A stretch of 64,000 nucleotides of DNA from Caballeronia temeraria (GCF_001544795.2 NZ_FCOI02000004.1:372001-436000), one strand, 5' to 3'; counted from the first letter of the stretch, positions 16,511 through 25,863 are shown. Made by a program: numbers and translations. The notes: generated by a model from the sequence alone, not told the origin.

Positions 16511-17578
16511 ATGCAAAGCCGTTTCACCGCGATTCTCATCGCGCTCACCGCCGCCGCGCTCTTCGGCGCGACCACGCCGATCGCCAAAGCCCTGCTCGGC
16601 CCGATGCCGCCGTTCATGGTCGCGGGCCTGTTCTATCTCGGCAGCGGCGTCGGCTTGGGCGCGATCCTGCTCGGCCGCAGATACTGGCGCTCGGTGGGCA
16701 AAGGCATCGGCACGCGCGAACTGGCATGGTTGCTCGGCGCGATCGCGTTCGGCGGCGTCGCCGGACCCGCGCTGCTGATGCTCGGTCTGACGAGCACGCC
16801 CGCCGCGACCAGCTCGCTTCTGCTCAACCTCGAAGGTGTGCTGACGGCGGCGATCGCGTGGATCGTGTTCCGGGAGAACGTCGATGTGTCCGTGTTTCTC
16901 GGCATGGCCGCGATCGTCGCGGGCGGCGTCGTGCTTGCATGGGAACCGGGCGCGCAACCGGGCGCAACCCACGCCACGACCGGCGCGGTTCTGATCGCGC
17001 TCGCGTGCCTCTGCTGGGCCATCGACAACAATCTGACGCGCAAGATCTCGACCGCCGATGCAATGATCATCGCCTGCGCGAAGGGACTCGCCGCGGGCGC
17101 GACGAATCTCGGCATCGCGCTCGCGATGGGCGCGCATCTGCCCGCGCCGCACATCGTCATCGGCGCGATGACGACCGGCTTCGGCGGCTACGGCGTGAGC
17201 CTCGTGCTGTTCGTGATCGCGTTACGCCACTTGGGAACGGCGCGCACGGGCGCGTATTTCTCGGTCGCGCCGGTATTCGGCGTCGCGCTTTCCCTCGCGA
17301 TGTGGCCGCAAGCGCCGGACGCGCCGTTCTGGATCGCCGCCGCGCTGATGGCGCTCGGCGTATGGCTGCACGTGCGCGAGCGGCACGAGCACGAGCACAC
17401 GCACGAGCGGCTGGACCATACGCATCGGCATGTGCACGACGAGCATCATCGGCATACGCACGACTTTCCGTACTCCGGCGATGAACCGCACACGCATCCG
17501 CACGTGCATCTGCCGATCACGCATTCGCACGCGCATTTTCCCGACATTCATCACCGGCATTCGCACAAGCGCGGCTAG
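16511..17578 (+). CDS. EamA/DMT-family permease with histidine-rich tail
   Basis: 355 residues from ATG 16511. Ten hydrophobic helices form two EamA repeats (FGATTPIAKALLG early; CLCWAIDNNLTRKIS in the second half). From about residue 288 the last 68 residues are hydrophilic and contain 23 histidines in HxH patterns, an obvious metal-binding segment. EamA proteins are drug/metabolite transporters, often exporters. The tail suggests a link to Zn, Ni or Co handling, either as substrate or as sensor. The gene ends 4 bp inside the convergent FAD-oxidase gene. Confidence 0.85.
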   Translation: MQSRFTAILIALTAAALFGATTPIAKALLGPMPPFMVAGLFYLGSGVGLGAILLGRRYWRSVGKGIGTRELAWLLGAIAFGGVAGPALLMLGLTSTPAATSSLLLNLEGVLTAAIAWIVFRENVDVSVFLGMAAIVAGGVVLAWEPGAQPGATHATTGAVLIALACLCWAIDNNLTRKISTADAMIIACAKGLAAGATNLGIALAMGAHLPAPHIVIGAMTTGFGGYGVSLVLFVIALRHLGTARTGAYFSVAPVFGVALSLAMWPQAPDAPFWIAAALMALGVWLHVRERHEHEHTHERLDHTHRHVHDEHHRHTHDFPYSGDEPHTHPHVHLPITHSHAHFPDIHHRHSHKRG

Positions 17579-18963
17579 AACACCTTGCCGGGATTGAGCA
17601 GCCCGTGCGGATCGAGCGATGCCTTGATCGCCCGCATCGCCGCGATATCGGTTTCGCGGCGCGCGAGGTGCAGATAGTCGCGCTTCTTCAGCCCGATGCC
17701 GTGCTCCGCCGAAATCGAGCCTTCGAATTCGCGCGTGACGTCATAGATGACGGCGTCGACATCGTCGTGATCCTGTTTTCCGCGGCCCGGAAGATCCACC
17801 ACGATGTGAATGTTGCCGTCGCCGAGATGCCCGTAAGTCATCACGATCGCGCCGGGCCAGCGCGCGCGCAGACGCGCTTCGCACTGCGCGGCCGCATCGC
17901 CGACTTGCGCGATGGAAAAGCTCACGTCGTACGCCGCGTAGTTCGGGATGAAGCGGTCGTATTCGCCGGGCGCGTCGCGGATCGCCCAGAAATCGCGCGC
18001 GTGCGCTTCGTTCGATGCAATCGCCGCGTCCGTCACGATGCCCGCTTCGAGCATGCCGCCGAGAAACTCCTCGAACGCCTCGCCGTGCCGCGCCGGGTCG
18101 GTGCCAACGCTTTCCAGCAGCACGTAGAACGGATGCGCATCGGCCAACGGCGCGCGCAGATTCTTCAGATTCGCGATGACCGTATCGTGATAACCGGCCC
18201 ACATCACTTCGAACGCGGACACGCCCGGCGCGAGGCCCGCCTGCGCGCGCGTCAGCAACGTGGTCACCGAGGCAAAATCGGGCACACCGCACCACGCGGT
18301 CGCGGTCGCCGTGGGCTTCGGACGCAGCCGCAGCACGACGCGCGTGATCACCGCGAGCGTGCCTTCGCTGCCGATCAGCAGATGCCGCAGATCGTAGCCG
18401 CTGTTGTTCTTGATCATCTTGTTCAGCCCGCCGATGATCTCGCCGCTCGCGAGCACCGCTTCGACGCCGAGCACCTGATCGCGCATCATCCCGTACTTGA
18501 TGACGCGGTTGCCGCCCGCGTTCGTCGCGAGATTGCCGCCGATGGAGCAACTGCCGCGCGCGCCCAGATCGAGCGGAAAGTAGAAGCCCGCCGCGCTCGC
18601 CGCTTCCTGCACGACTTGCAGCGGCGTGCCGGCTTCGACGGTCATCGTCGCGGAAATTTCGTCGATCTCGACGATGCGGTTCATGCGATCGAGACTCAGC
18701 GCCACTTCGCCGCCGAGCAGATTCGCGCCGCCGACGAGTCCCGTGAGGCCGCCTTGCGTGACGACCGGCTGCTTGTGTTTCGAGCAGATCGCGAGCGCCT
18801 GCGCGACCTCGTCCGTGTTGCGCGGACGGACGATCGCGAGCGGCGTCGCGCCGGGCAAACCGCTCCAGTCCGCGACGCGCCGGTCGCCGAATTCGTCGGG
18901 CAGCGCCACGACCTGTGCGCCGAGCGTTTCGCGCAATGCCATTACCGCTTCGGTTACTGCCAT
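17575..18963 (-). CDS. FAD-linked oxidase (GlcD / D-2-hydroxyacid dehydrogenase family)
   Basis: 462 residues from ATG 18963, preceded by GGAG. The PCMH-type FAD domain is at residues 35-215 (PRNTDEVAQALAIC, the TQGGLTGLVGGAN pyrophosphate loop, and GSCSIGGNLATNAGG). The C-terminal FAD-oxidase cap contains MTYGHLGDGNIHIVV with metal-binding histidines and ends EHGIGLKKRDYL. This pattern matches D-2-hydroxyglutarate/D-lactate dehydrogenases that pass electrons to ETF or the quinone pool. No glcE/glcF partner is adjacent, so it is a stand-alone enzyme. Confidence 0.88.
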   Translation of the reverse strand: MAVTEAVMALRETLGAQVVALPDEFGDRRVADWSGLPGATPLAIVRPRNTDEVAQALAICSKHKQPVVTQGGLTGLVGGANLLGGEVALSLDRMNRIVEIDEISATMTVEAGTPLQVVQEAASAAGFYFPLDLGARGSCSIGGNLATNAGGNRVIKYGMMRDQVLGVEAVLASGEIIGGLNKMIKNNSGYDLRHLLIGSEGTLAVITRVVLRLRPKPTATATAWCGVPDFASVTTLLTRAQAGLAPGVSAFEVMWAGYHDTVIANLKNLRAPLADAHPFYVLLESVGTDPARHGEAFEEFLGGMLEAGIVTDAAIASNEAHARDFWAIRDAPGEYDRFIPNYAAYDVSFSIAQVGDAAAQCEARLRARWPGAIVMTYGHLGDGNIHIVVDLPGRGKQDHDDVDAVIYDVTREFEGSISAEHGIGLKKRDYLHLARRETDIAAMRAIKASLDPHGLLNPGKVF

Positions 18964-19060
18964 GTGTCGTCTCCGTCGTTGTTTCGGTTTGGTATCGGAT
19001 GCGATAGTTTGTACCAAAACGCGCGAGAATTATCGGCGGCCATTCGGGAGAAACGCGACG

Positions 19061-19339
19061 ATGGAACGAGCAGACTATGAAAGCGCGCTCGCGCAGTTGA
19101 ACAGCGCGGCGGAACTCGTCGCGGCGGGCGCGGACGCGGACGTGCGCACGCAGGCGTTCGACATGCTGGCGTTTTATCGGCTGCGACGGGGGCGAATCGG
19201 CGGATCGGGCGCGGTCGTTACATCGAACGACGAGCTTTTCAAGGACACGGCGATCGCCGCGCTCACGATGGCGGGCCGCAAGGAATATCTCGCCGCGGCC
19301 GCGTTGCTCGAACAGGCGCGCGGGCTGATGCCGGACTGA
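19061..19339 (+). CDS. Small hypothetical helical protein
   Basis: 92 residues from ATG 19061, preceded by CGGGAG. Composed almost entirely of alanine-rich helices (YESALAQLNSAAELVAAGAD; AAALLEQARGLM) around a glycine-rich loop. No signal peptide or known domain. It lies between the divergent FAD-oxidase and the convergent LysR gene, so it is a stand-alone unit. Confidence 0.6.
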   Translation: MERADYESALAQLNSAAELVAAGADADVRTQAFDMLAFYRLRRGRIGGSGAVVTSNDELFKDTAIAALTMAGRKEYLAAAALLEQARGLMPD

Positions 19340-19347
19340 GCGTCGCG

Positions 19348-20220
19348 TCACGCCAGCGCGAGAAAATTGCGCACCACCGCCGATGGATCGTCGCGCCGCG
19401 ACGCCAGCGCGAGCCGCGCACGCAGGCCACGCGCGACGAGCGGGCGATAGACCACGCCCGCCACACGCACCTGCGTGATCGCTTTCGGCACGATGGAGAT
19501 GCCGAGTCCCGCCGCCACGAGCGTCACCGCCGACGCCATCTGCGGCGCGGGTTGCGCGAGTCGCGGCTCGAAGCCGGCTGCGGCGCATGCGGCAACGATG
19601 TCGTCGAACAGCGTGCCGCCCGCTACGCGAGGCACTTGCACGAAAGGCTCGTCCACGAGTTCCGCGAGTTCGACTCGGCGCCGCGACGCCAGCGGATGAC
19701 CGACGGGCAAGGCGACGAGCATCGGTTCATCGTCCCAGTCGTGCTGTTCGACGACATCGGCCACGCGCCGCTCCGGACGAACGATGGCGACGTCGAGCTG
19801 TCCCGCTTCGATCTCGTCGAGCAGCACGCCGGATGCGGCTTCGTGCAGCGTCAATTCGGCATCGGGAAACGCTTCGCGAAATTTGCGGATCAGCCCGGAC
19901 ACGCGCTCGTTGAACGCGGCCGTGCCCGTAAAACCGACGCGCAAATGTCCCGTTTCACCGCGCGCCGCGCGTTGCGCCGCTCGCGCAGCGCGCTGTGCGT
20001 CGTCGAGCACGCGGCGGGCTTCGTCGGCGAACACGCGTCCTGCCAACGTCAGTTCAGCGCCGCGCGCGGTGCGCTTGAACAACACGACATCGAGTTCCTG
20101 TTCCAGCGCCTTCACTTGCTGGCTGAGCGGCGGCTGGCCGATGCCGAGCAGCTCGGCGGCCTTCGTGAAGTTGGCCGTCTCGGCCACCGCCAGAAAGTAA
20201 CGCAAATGCCGAAGCTCCAT
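19348..20220 (-). CDS. LysR-type transcriptional regulator
   Basis: 290 residues. It begins [31 protein letters not shown], the BenM/CatM/CynR-like HTH. The effector-binding domain includes PLVARGLRARLALASRRDD at its C-terminus. It is divergent from an MFS carrier across 131 bp containing a CATAT-N7-ATATG dyad (20286-20302), so it likely controls that carrier. Confidence 0.88.
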   Translation of the reverse strand: MELRHLRYFLAVAETANFTKAAELLGIGQPPLSQQVKALEQELDVVLFKRTARGAELTLAGRVFADEARRVLDDAQRAARAAQRAARGETGHLRVGFTGTAAFNERVSGLIRKFREAFPDAELTLHEAASGVLLDEIEAGQLDVAIVRPERRVADVVEQHDWDDEPMLVALPVGHPLASRRRVELAELVDEPFVQVPRVAGGTLFDDIVAACAAAGFEPRLAQPAPQMASAVTLVAAGLGISIVPKAITQVRVAGVVYRPLVARGLRARLALASRRDDPSAVVRNFLALA

Positions 20221-20285
20221 TTCCCTGCTTTCCTTGTCCGATGATCGACGAAGCCAGTGTTAAAACATATCGCTGGGCACACTTT

Positions 20286-20302
20286 CATATATTGGACATA
20301 TG
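20286..20302. promoter_or_regulatory. Candidate LysR operator
   Basis: CATAT-N7-ATATG is an interrupted dyad with the T-N11-A pattern of LysR binding sites. It sits between the divergent regulator (start 20220) and MFS gene (start 20352), at a distance that fits activation of the carrier and autorepression. A second ACATAT lies about 20 bp to the left. Confidence 0.5.
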
Positions 20303-20351
20303 AGCGCGCATTGGCAAGAATGAATCCGCTACTTCATCAACCGGCGACGCC

Positions 20352-21605
20352 ATGTCCTCCCCTTCGATTTCCCCTTCATCGACCCATCCACGGGCCGCTG
20401 CGGCACGCGAGCTTCCGAGCGGCGTCTCCCCCAGTTCGGCCGCCTACCGGCGCATCGCGTTCGCGCTCTTTCTCGCGGGCTTTTCGACGTTTTCCCTGCT
20501 CTACTGCGTCCAGCCGCTGCTTCCGGCTTTCACGCAGGAATTCGGTATCGGCGCGGCGGCGAGTTCGCTGTCACTGTCGGTTTCGACCGGATTGCTCGCA
20601 GTGTCGATTCTGTGCGCGGGCGCGTTGTCCGAGCGCGTCGGGCGGCGTGGGCTGATGTTCGCATCGATGACATCGGCGGCATTGTTCAACCTGCTCGCCG
20701 CGAGCGCGCCGAACTGGGATTCGATGCTCGTGTGGCGCGCGCTCGAAGGCTTCGCGCTCGGCGGCGTGCCCGCGATCGCGATGGCGTATCTCGCCGAAGA
20801 GATCGCGGCAGAAGGGCTCGGCTTGTCGATGGGCCTCTATGTCGGCGGCACGGCTTTCGGCGGCATGATCGGGCGGATCGGCATGAGCGCGCTCGAAGAG
20901 TATTTCTCGTGGCGCGCGGCCATGTCGACGATCGGCGTCATCGATCTGATCGCGGCCGTCGCATTCGTGATGCTGCTGCCGCCATCGCGACGCTTCGTCA
21001 AACGCACCGACCTCACGCTTCGACACCATGTCCAGCTCTGGAAAGCGCAGTTGCTGCACGGTCTGCTGCCGCTCGTCTTCGCGATCGGCTTCCTCGCGAT
21101 GGGCGCATTCGTGACGGTCTACAACTACGCGGGATTCCGGCTCATCGCGCCGCCGTTCAATCTGAGCGCCACGGCATGCGGGCTGATTTTCGGGGCGTAC
21201 CTGTTCGGGATGGTGTCGTCGTCGACCGCCGGCGCGCTGGCCGACCGGCTCGGGCGCGCGCCCGTCCTCGTCAGCGGCGTGCTGCTGTTCGCCGTCGGTC
21301 TTGCGTTGACGCTTTGCGCATCGCTCGCGATGGTCATCGTCGGCATCGTGCTCGTGACGATCGGCTTCTTCGTCACGCACTCGGTCGCGAGCGGATGGGT
21401 CGGTCAACTGGCAGGCAGCGCGAAAGGCCACGCGGCATCGCTGTATCTGCTCGCGTACTACGTCGGATCGAGCGTGCTCGGGTCGATCGGCGGATCGTTC
21501 TGGCAGCACGGCGGTTGGCCCGCCGTCGTGGTTTATGTCGCTGTTCTGCTCGCGATCTGTCTCGTGGTCGTTGCGCGCATCGTCCGCAAACGCGGGATTC
21601 AATAG
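20352..21605 (+). CDS. MFS transporter (YnfM-like)
   Basis: 417 residues, 12 helices. The motif-A loop is visible as SERVGRRGLM after helix 2, and the second-half copy as ADRLGRAPVL. The segment GGVPAIAMAYLAEEI in helix 4 is typical of YnfM/AraJ-like exporters of the DHA1 branch. A ~40-residue N-terminal extension rich in Ser and Pro precedes helix 1. It is divergent from a LysR gene that probably regulates it. Substrate unknown. Confidence 0.87.
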   Translation: MSSPSISPSSTHPRAAAARELPSGVSPSSAAYRRIAFALFLAGFSTFSLLYCVQPLLPAFTQEFGIGAAASSLSLSVSTGLLAVSILCAGALSERVGRRGLMFASMTSAALFNLLAASAPNWDSMLVWRALEGFALGGVPAIAMAYLAEEIAAEGLGLSMGLYVGGTAFGGMIGRIGMSALEEYFSWRAAMSTIGVIDLIAAVAFVMLLPPSRRFVKRTDLTLRHHVQLWKAQLLHGLLPLVFAIGFLAMGAFVTVYNYAGFRLIAPPFNLSATACGLIFGAYLFGMVSSSTAGALADRLGRAPVLVSGVLLFAVGLALTLCASLAMVIVGIVLVTIGFFVTHSVASGWVGQLAGSAKGHAASLYLLAYYVGSSVLGSIGGSFWQHGGWPAVVVYVAVLLAICLVVVARIVRKRGIQ

Positions 21606-21615
21606 CGCCTTCGAG

Positions 21616-21819
21616 CTAGAACAGTTCTGTCTCCAGCGGCAGCAAATTGACCCACTTCACGGCCGTGCGCCGCTCCACGCCGTCGTCATGAATCGACCGT
21701 ATCATCACGCGCTGGCCGCGCGCCTCCCCGAGCACTTCGACGATCCTGTTGCGATATCGCGCAAGCGAGCCGCGTAGTGGCTTGCGCTTCCTGCTCTTGC
21801 GGGGAGAAACTGCGGGCAT
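21616..21819 (-). CDS. Small basic hypothetical protein
   Basis: 67 residues, strongly basic at the start (SPRKSRKRKPLRGSLARYRNR), then a beta-rich stretch ending ERRTAVKWVNLLPLE. It could bind nucleic acid. The ribosome site is weak and nothing else supports it except frame length and protein-like composition. Confidence 0.4.
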   Translation of the reverse strand: MPAVSPRKSRKRKPLRGSLARYRNRIVEVLGEARGQRVMIRSIHDDGVERRTAVKWVNLLPLETELF

Positions 21820-21909
21820 GGACGTGACAACGATTTATGACGGCCACATCATAACGATGCTCACGCCATCCCTCAAATATTCAACCTCCACACTGCGGCT
21901 CGCCACACC

Positions 21910-22350
21910 ATGCGTCGAATCACTGTCCGGACTTCGCCCGTTCATGGCCGGGGCGTTTTCGCTCTCGCCGATCTGCCCACGGGTTCGCTGCTGCTCGAGT
22001 ACAAGGGAGAGCGCCTGTCGTGGAAGGAAGCGCAGCGCATCCACGCGAAATCGGCTGCGGAAGATGGTCATACCTTTCTCTTCGGTCTCGACGACGGCAC
22101 TGTCATCGACGGCGCGCGCGGCGGCAATTCCGCGCGCTGGCTGAATCACAGCTGCGCGCCGAACTGCGAAGCCGAGCAGGACGGCGAGCGCGTGTTCATC
22201 CGCGCGATCCGGCCGATCGGGAAAGGCCAGGAGTTGTTCATCGACTATTGCTTGACCGTCGATGGCCGGCGCACCGCGGCGCTCAAGCGACTCTATGCGT
22301 GCCGTTGTCTTGCATCGAGTTGTCGCGGTACGATGCTGTCGCGCAGGTAA
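21910..22350 (+). CDS. SET-domain protein (putative lysine methyltransferase)
   Basis: 146 residues consisting of a single SET domain. HGRGVFALADLPTGSLLLEYKGE is the N-terminal SET segment. RWLNHSCAPNCEAE is the conserved NHSCxPNC pseudoknot that binds S-adenosylmethionine. GQELFIDYCL supplies the catalytic tyrosine region. A C-terminal CRCLASSCRG acts as a post-SET zinc-cysteine cluster. Eukaryotic-like SET proteins occur sporadically in bacteria, including Burkholderia; the target (ribosomal or DNA-binding protein) is unknown here. Small size implies a cytosolic enzyme. Confidence 0.85.
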   Translation: MRRITVRTSPVHGRGVFALADLPTGSLLLEYKGERLSWKEAQRIHAKSAAEDGHTFLFGLDDGTVIDGARGGNSARWLNHSCAPNCEAEQDGERVFIRAIRPIGKGQELFIDYCLTVDGRRTAALKRLYACRCLASSCRGTMLSRR

Positions 22351-22455
22351 CGTTCGCGCGTAGCCGCATCCGCGCGGGCTCGCTGTTCGTATCTTCATCG
22401 GTACAGGACGTGGGGCTGCGCGGCGATGACACCTTGCGAGATATGCTTTCTGCCC

Positions 22456-23061
22456 ATGACGGACACCTACTCCGGCGGCACCGAAAACTTCGATCCTGAC
22501 TCTTCCGGCGACGCTGACCGCGCGCGCCGCGAACGCGTCAACCGGATGCTGGCGAGCGTCGCAAAGGGCGATGAGCAGGCGTTCGCCGAACTGTATCGCG
22601 AGACGTCGCCGCGCGTGTTCGGCGTGATCGTGCGCATGATCCGTGATCGCGGCGAGGCCGAAGACATTCTGCAGGAAGTGTTCGCCACTGCATGGCGTCG
22701 CGCCGATACGTTCGATCCGGCACGCGGCAGCGCGATCACCTGGCTCGTCACGCTCGGGCGCAATCGCACGATCGACCGCATGCGGCAGCATCGCGAGGAA
22801 CTGCTCGGCGAAAACGATGCACCCGAGATCGCCGATGAATCGCCGACGCCCGCCGTCGCGGCCGAATCGAGCGAGGAAAAGCGGCGGCTCGAATCCTGTC
22901 TCGACCAGCTGGAGCCGCAACAGAAAAGCGCGATCCGCGAGGCGTTCTTCACGGGCGCGACGTATAACGAGCTGGCGCAACGGCTCGCCGTGCCGCTCGG
23001 CACGATGAAAAGCTGGATTCGCCGCAGCCTCATGCAACTCAAGACCTGTCTCGAACAATGA
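22456..23061 (+). CDS. ECF RNA polymerase sigma factor
   Basis: 201 residues from ATG 22456 (open to 22426). Sigma region 2 is AFAELYRETSPRVFGVIVRM...EDILQEVFATAWRR. Region 4 is LEPQQKSAIREAFFTGATYNELAQRLAVPLGTMKSW. The stop overlaps the start of an RskA-type anti-sigma factor (ATGA), giving tight coupling. By analogy with SigK/RskA and RpoE/ChrR systems, it should switch on the lipid-modification genes downstream in response to membrane or photooxidative stress. This is inferred, as no consensus promoter was recognised. Confidence 0.9.
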   Translation: MTDTYSGGTENFDPDSSGDADRARRERVNRMLASVAKGDEQAFAELYRETSPRVFGVIVRMIRDRGEAEDILQEVFATAWRRADTFDPARGSAITWLVTLGRNRTIDRMRQHREELLGENDAPEIADESPTPAVAAESSEEKRRLESCLDQLEPQQKSAIREAFFTGATYNELAQRLAVPLGTMKSWIRRSLMQLKTCLEQ

Positions 23062-23786
23062 ACACGCCCGCTCGCGACGACGACGACGATCTGCGCTGCG
23101 CCGAATACGCGCTCGGCGTGCTCGACGCGCACGAACGCGCGGCGCTCGAAGCCGATGTATCGCGCGATCCCGCGTTGCAGCGCGCGCTCGATGACTGGCA
23201 GCGACGGGTCGCGCCGCTCGCGGAAGAGATTCGCGCCATCGCGCCGCCCGAGCGCGTATGGACGCGCATCCGCCGCGATCTGGGTTTCCTGACGCCGCAG
23301 CGCAGCCGCGAACGCTGGTGGAACAGCGTGAACATGTGGCGCTGGTTCACGATCGGCGCGAGCGTCGCCGCGCTCGTCCTGCTCGGCGTAACCTTCACAC
23401 TGCTTCGGCAACCTGCGCAAGCGCCGACGACCGCAGCCGTGCCCGGCGAATACATGGTCGCATCGATCGCCCGCAAGGACGGCCTCGTGCACTGGACCGC
23501 GACCGTCGATGTGCGGCGCGCGCGCATGGTCGTCGTGCCTGCCGCGCGTGTGACCTTGCCCGCCAACCGCGCGACGGAACTGTGGCTCATCCCGCCGAAC
23601 GCGAAGCCGATCGCGCTCGGCGTCTTCCCCGCCGATCGTCCCGCGACGATGACGCTGCCGCCCGAGATCGTCGCGCAACTGAGCGCGCAGGCCGTGCTCG
23701 CGGTATCCGACGAGCCGCCTGGCGGTTCGCCGACCGGCGCGCCGACCGGCGCCGTGCTCGCCACCGGTCAGATGCATACGACCTGA
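23058..23786 (+). CDS. Anti-sigma factor, RskA family
   Basis: 242 residues. The N-terminal cytosolic anti-sigma part (DDDLRCAEYALGVLDAHERAALE, the RskA/ZAS-like helix) is followed by one membrane helix at about residues 94-116 (WRWFTIGASVAALVLLGV). The periplasmic RskA domain contains RATELWLIPPNAKPIALGVF and ends VLATGQ. Translationally coupled to the sigma factor by a 4-bp overlap. It sequesters the sigma factor at the membrane until a signal triggers proteolysis. No HxxxCxxC zinc motif is seen. Confidence 0.88.
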   Translation: MNTPARDDDDDLRCAEYALGVLDAHERAALEADVSRDPALQRALDDWQRRVAPLAEEIRAIAPPERVWTRIRRDLGFLTPQRSRERWWNSVNMWRWFTIGASVAALVLLGVTFTLLRQPAQAPTTAAVPGEYMVASIARKDGLVHWTATVDVRRARMVVVPAARVTLPANRATELWLIPPNAKPIALGVFPADRPATMTLPPEIVAQLSAQAVLAVSDEPPGGSPTGAPTGAVLATGQMHTT

Positions 23787-23951
23787 CGTTTGCAGTCTTT
23801 GCAGGCCGTTCGCCGTCGATCGCCGGGCACGCGACGACGGCATCGGCATCGCGTTTTGCCTTTCTCACGGCAACCGTCCATTTTTCGTTCGCTGCATCCG
23901 CTCGCGCTCGGCATCCGTATTGCTCGGTGAACGCGTGTTCGCGGAGCTGCC

Positions 23952-24731
23952 ATGCCTGTCGTCGTCGCCATTTTCATCGTTGCCGCTGGATTCGTGCTGG
24001 TCTTTGCCGCCGCGTGGCTCTGGCAGTTGCGCACGGAAAACGCCGGCATGGTCGATCCGGTCTGGGCCGCGTCGCTCGGCGCGGCTGCGCTGTTCATCGG
24101 CGTTTGCGGGACGGGCGCGACGGTCAATCGCGCGTGCGTCGCGGCGGGCGGCGCACTCTGGGGCGCAAGGCTCGCGTGGCATCTGTGGCGCCGCAATCAC
24201 GGCAAGCCGGAAGACAAGCGCTATCACGCGTTTCGCGAACGCTGGGGCGAGCACGCCGCGCGCAACATGTTCGGCTTCTTCCAGTTGCAGGCCTTCATTT
24301 CGATGCTGCTCGCCATTGCCTTCTTCGTTCCCGCCTATGCGCGCGATGAGGCGAGCCCGCTGTGCATCGCGGGATTTGTCGTCGTCTGGATCGTCGCGGT
24401 GGCGGGCGAAGCGGCTGCGGATCGGCAGCTGAAACGCTTCGTCGCCGATCCCGAGCATCGCGGACAAGTGTGCCGCGAAGGCTGGTGGCGCTATTCGCGT
24501 CATCCGAATTACTTCTTCGAGTGCGTGCATTGGGTCGCCTATGCGGTGCTGTCGATCGACATGCCGTGGGACTGGGCCACGCTCGCGCCGCCCGTGCTGA
24601 TGGCGTGGCTGTTGCTGAAGGTATCGGGCATTCCGATTCTAGAAGCGCATCTCGCCGATACGCGCGACGGTTACCGCGACTACATGCGCACGACGAGCGC
24701 GCTGATTCCGTGGCCGCGCAAACGCGCATGA
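23952..24731 (+). CDS. DUF1295 family membrane protein (steroid-5-alpha-reductase-like)
   Basis: 259 residues with six to seven helices. The hallmark C-terminal pattern is GWWRYSRHPNYFFECVHWVAYAVL followed by EAHLADTRDGYRDYMRTTSALIPW, typical of the ICMT/steroid-reductase superfamily in DUF1295 form. These proteins are thought to act on membrane lipids or isoprenoids, using a cofactor. It begins 165 bp after the anti-sigma gene and 19 bp before a cyclopropane-fatty-acid-synthase-like gene, so it is the first gene of the lipid operon. Confidence 0.87.
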   Translation: MPVVVAIFIVAAGFVLVFAAAWLWQLRTENAGMVDPVWAASLGAAALFIGVCGTGATVNRACVAAGGALWGARLAWHLWRRNHGKPEDKRYHAFRERWGEHAARNMFGFFQLQAFISMLLAIAFFVPAYARDEASPLCIAGFVVVWIVAVAGEAAADRQLKRFVADPEHRGQVCREGWWRYSRHPNYFFECVHWVAYAVLSIDMPWDWATLAPPVLMAWLLLKVSGIPILEAHLADTRDGYRDYMRTTSALIPWPRKRA

Positions 24732-24750
24732 ACAAAGCCAGGACACGCCG

Positions 24751-25863
24751 ATGAACACGACCGCTCATGAAACGCCGACCGCACCCGCCGACATGCCCGT
24801 GCGCGACGAAAGCCGCATCATCCGCGCGTGCGAACGCGGCTTCGTGCCCGATACACTCGTTCGCGCCGGCATGCGCATGCTGATCCGCCAGCGTCTCGTC
24901 GACGAGCATGCGAACGACAACGCGCTGCGCACGCAAGCGTTCGAACGTTTTCTGGACGAACTGCGCGCGAGTCCGATCGCGATCGATACGCCCGCTGCCA
25001 ACGCGCAGCATTACGAACTGCCCGATGCGTTCTTCGAGGCGCATCTCGGCCCGCAGCTCAAGTATTCGTGCGGCTTTTATCCGCACGGCGACGAGACGCT
25101 CGCGCAAGCCGAACTCGCGATGCTCGAACTGTACGCGGAACGCGCGCAACTCGCGGACGGCCAGCGCATTCTCGATCTCGGTTGCGGCTGGGGCTCGCTC
25201 GCGTTGTGGATGGCGCAGCGTTATCCGCGCGCGCAAGTGGTCGCGCTGTCGAATTCACGCGGGCAGCGCGCGTTCATCGAAGCGCGGGCGGCGCAACGCA
25301 AGCTCGACAACTTGCGGGTCGTGACGGGCGATATCGTCGAATTCGATTTCGCGCGTGACGAAGCGCCGTTCGATCGCATCGTGTCGATAGAAATGTTCGA
25401 GCATATGAAGCACTACGGCCTTCTGCTCGCGAAGATCGCGCGCTGGCTCGCCGATGACGGACGACTTTTTGTCCACCTCTTCGCGCACAAGACCCTCGCG
25501 TATCACTTCACGTCGCGCGATGGCGGCGACTGGATGTCGCGCTATTTCTTCACCGGCGGCACGATGCCCTCCGCGTCGCTGCTATTGCACTTTCAGGACG
25601 ATCTGCGCGTGACGCGGCAATGGTGGCTGAACGGCACGCACTACGCGCGCACCGCGAATCAATGGCTTGCGTCGCTCGATGCCGCGCGCGATCGCGTCAT
25701 GCCGATGTTTCGCCACGTCTACGGCGATGCCGCCGCGCTCTGGTTCCAGCGCTGGCGCATGTTTTATATGGCGGTGGCCGAATTGTTCGGCTATGCGCGC
25801 GGCGGCGAATGGGGCGTTGCGCACACTCTGTTCGAAAAGCGTTCGCTAGAGGTGAAGTCATGA
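24751..25863 (+). CDS. Cyclopropane-fatty-acid-synthase-like methyltransferase (1)
   Basis: 370 residues. SAM-binding motif I is ILDLGCGWGSLALWMA near residue 140, and the acceptor-side motif is IVSIEMFEHMKHYG. LKYSCGFYPHGDETLAQAE places it in the CMAS/UfaA-like branch that adds a methyl or methylene group to unsaturated phospholipid acyl chains. Its stop overlaps the next start (ATGA). Two paralogous methyltransferases in one operon suggest successive or alternative modification of the same acyl chain. Confidence 0.85.
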   Translation: MNTTAHETPTAPADMPVRDESRIIRACERGFVPDTLVRAGMRMLIRQRLVDEHANDNALRTQAFERFLDELRASPIAIDTPAANAQHYELPDAFFEAHLGPQLKYSCGFYPHGDETLAQAELAMLELYAERAQLADGQRILDLGCGWGSLALWMAQRYPRAQVVALSNSRGQRAFIEARAAQRKLDNLRVVTGDIVEFDFARDEAPFDRIVSIEMFEHMKHYGLLLAKIARWLADDGRLFVHLFAHKTLAYHFTSRDGGDWMSRYFFTGGTMPSASLLLHFQDDLRVTRQWWLNGTHYARTANQWLASLDAARDRVMPMFRHVYGDAAALWFQRWRMFYMAVAELFGYARGGEWGVAHTLFEKRSLEVKS

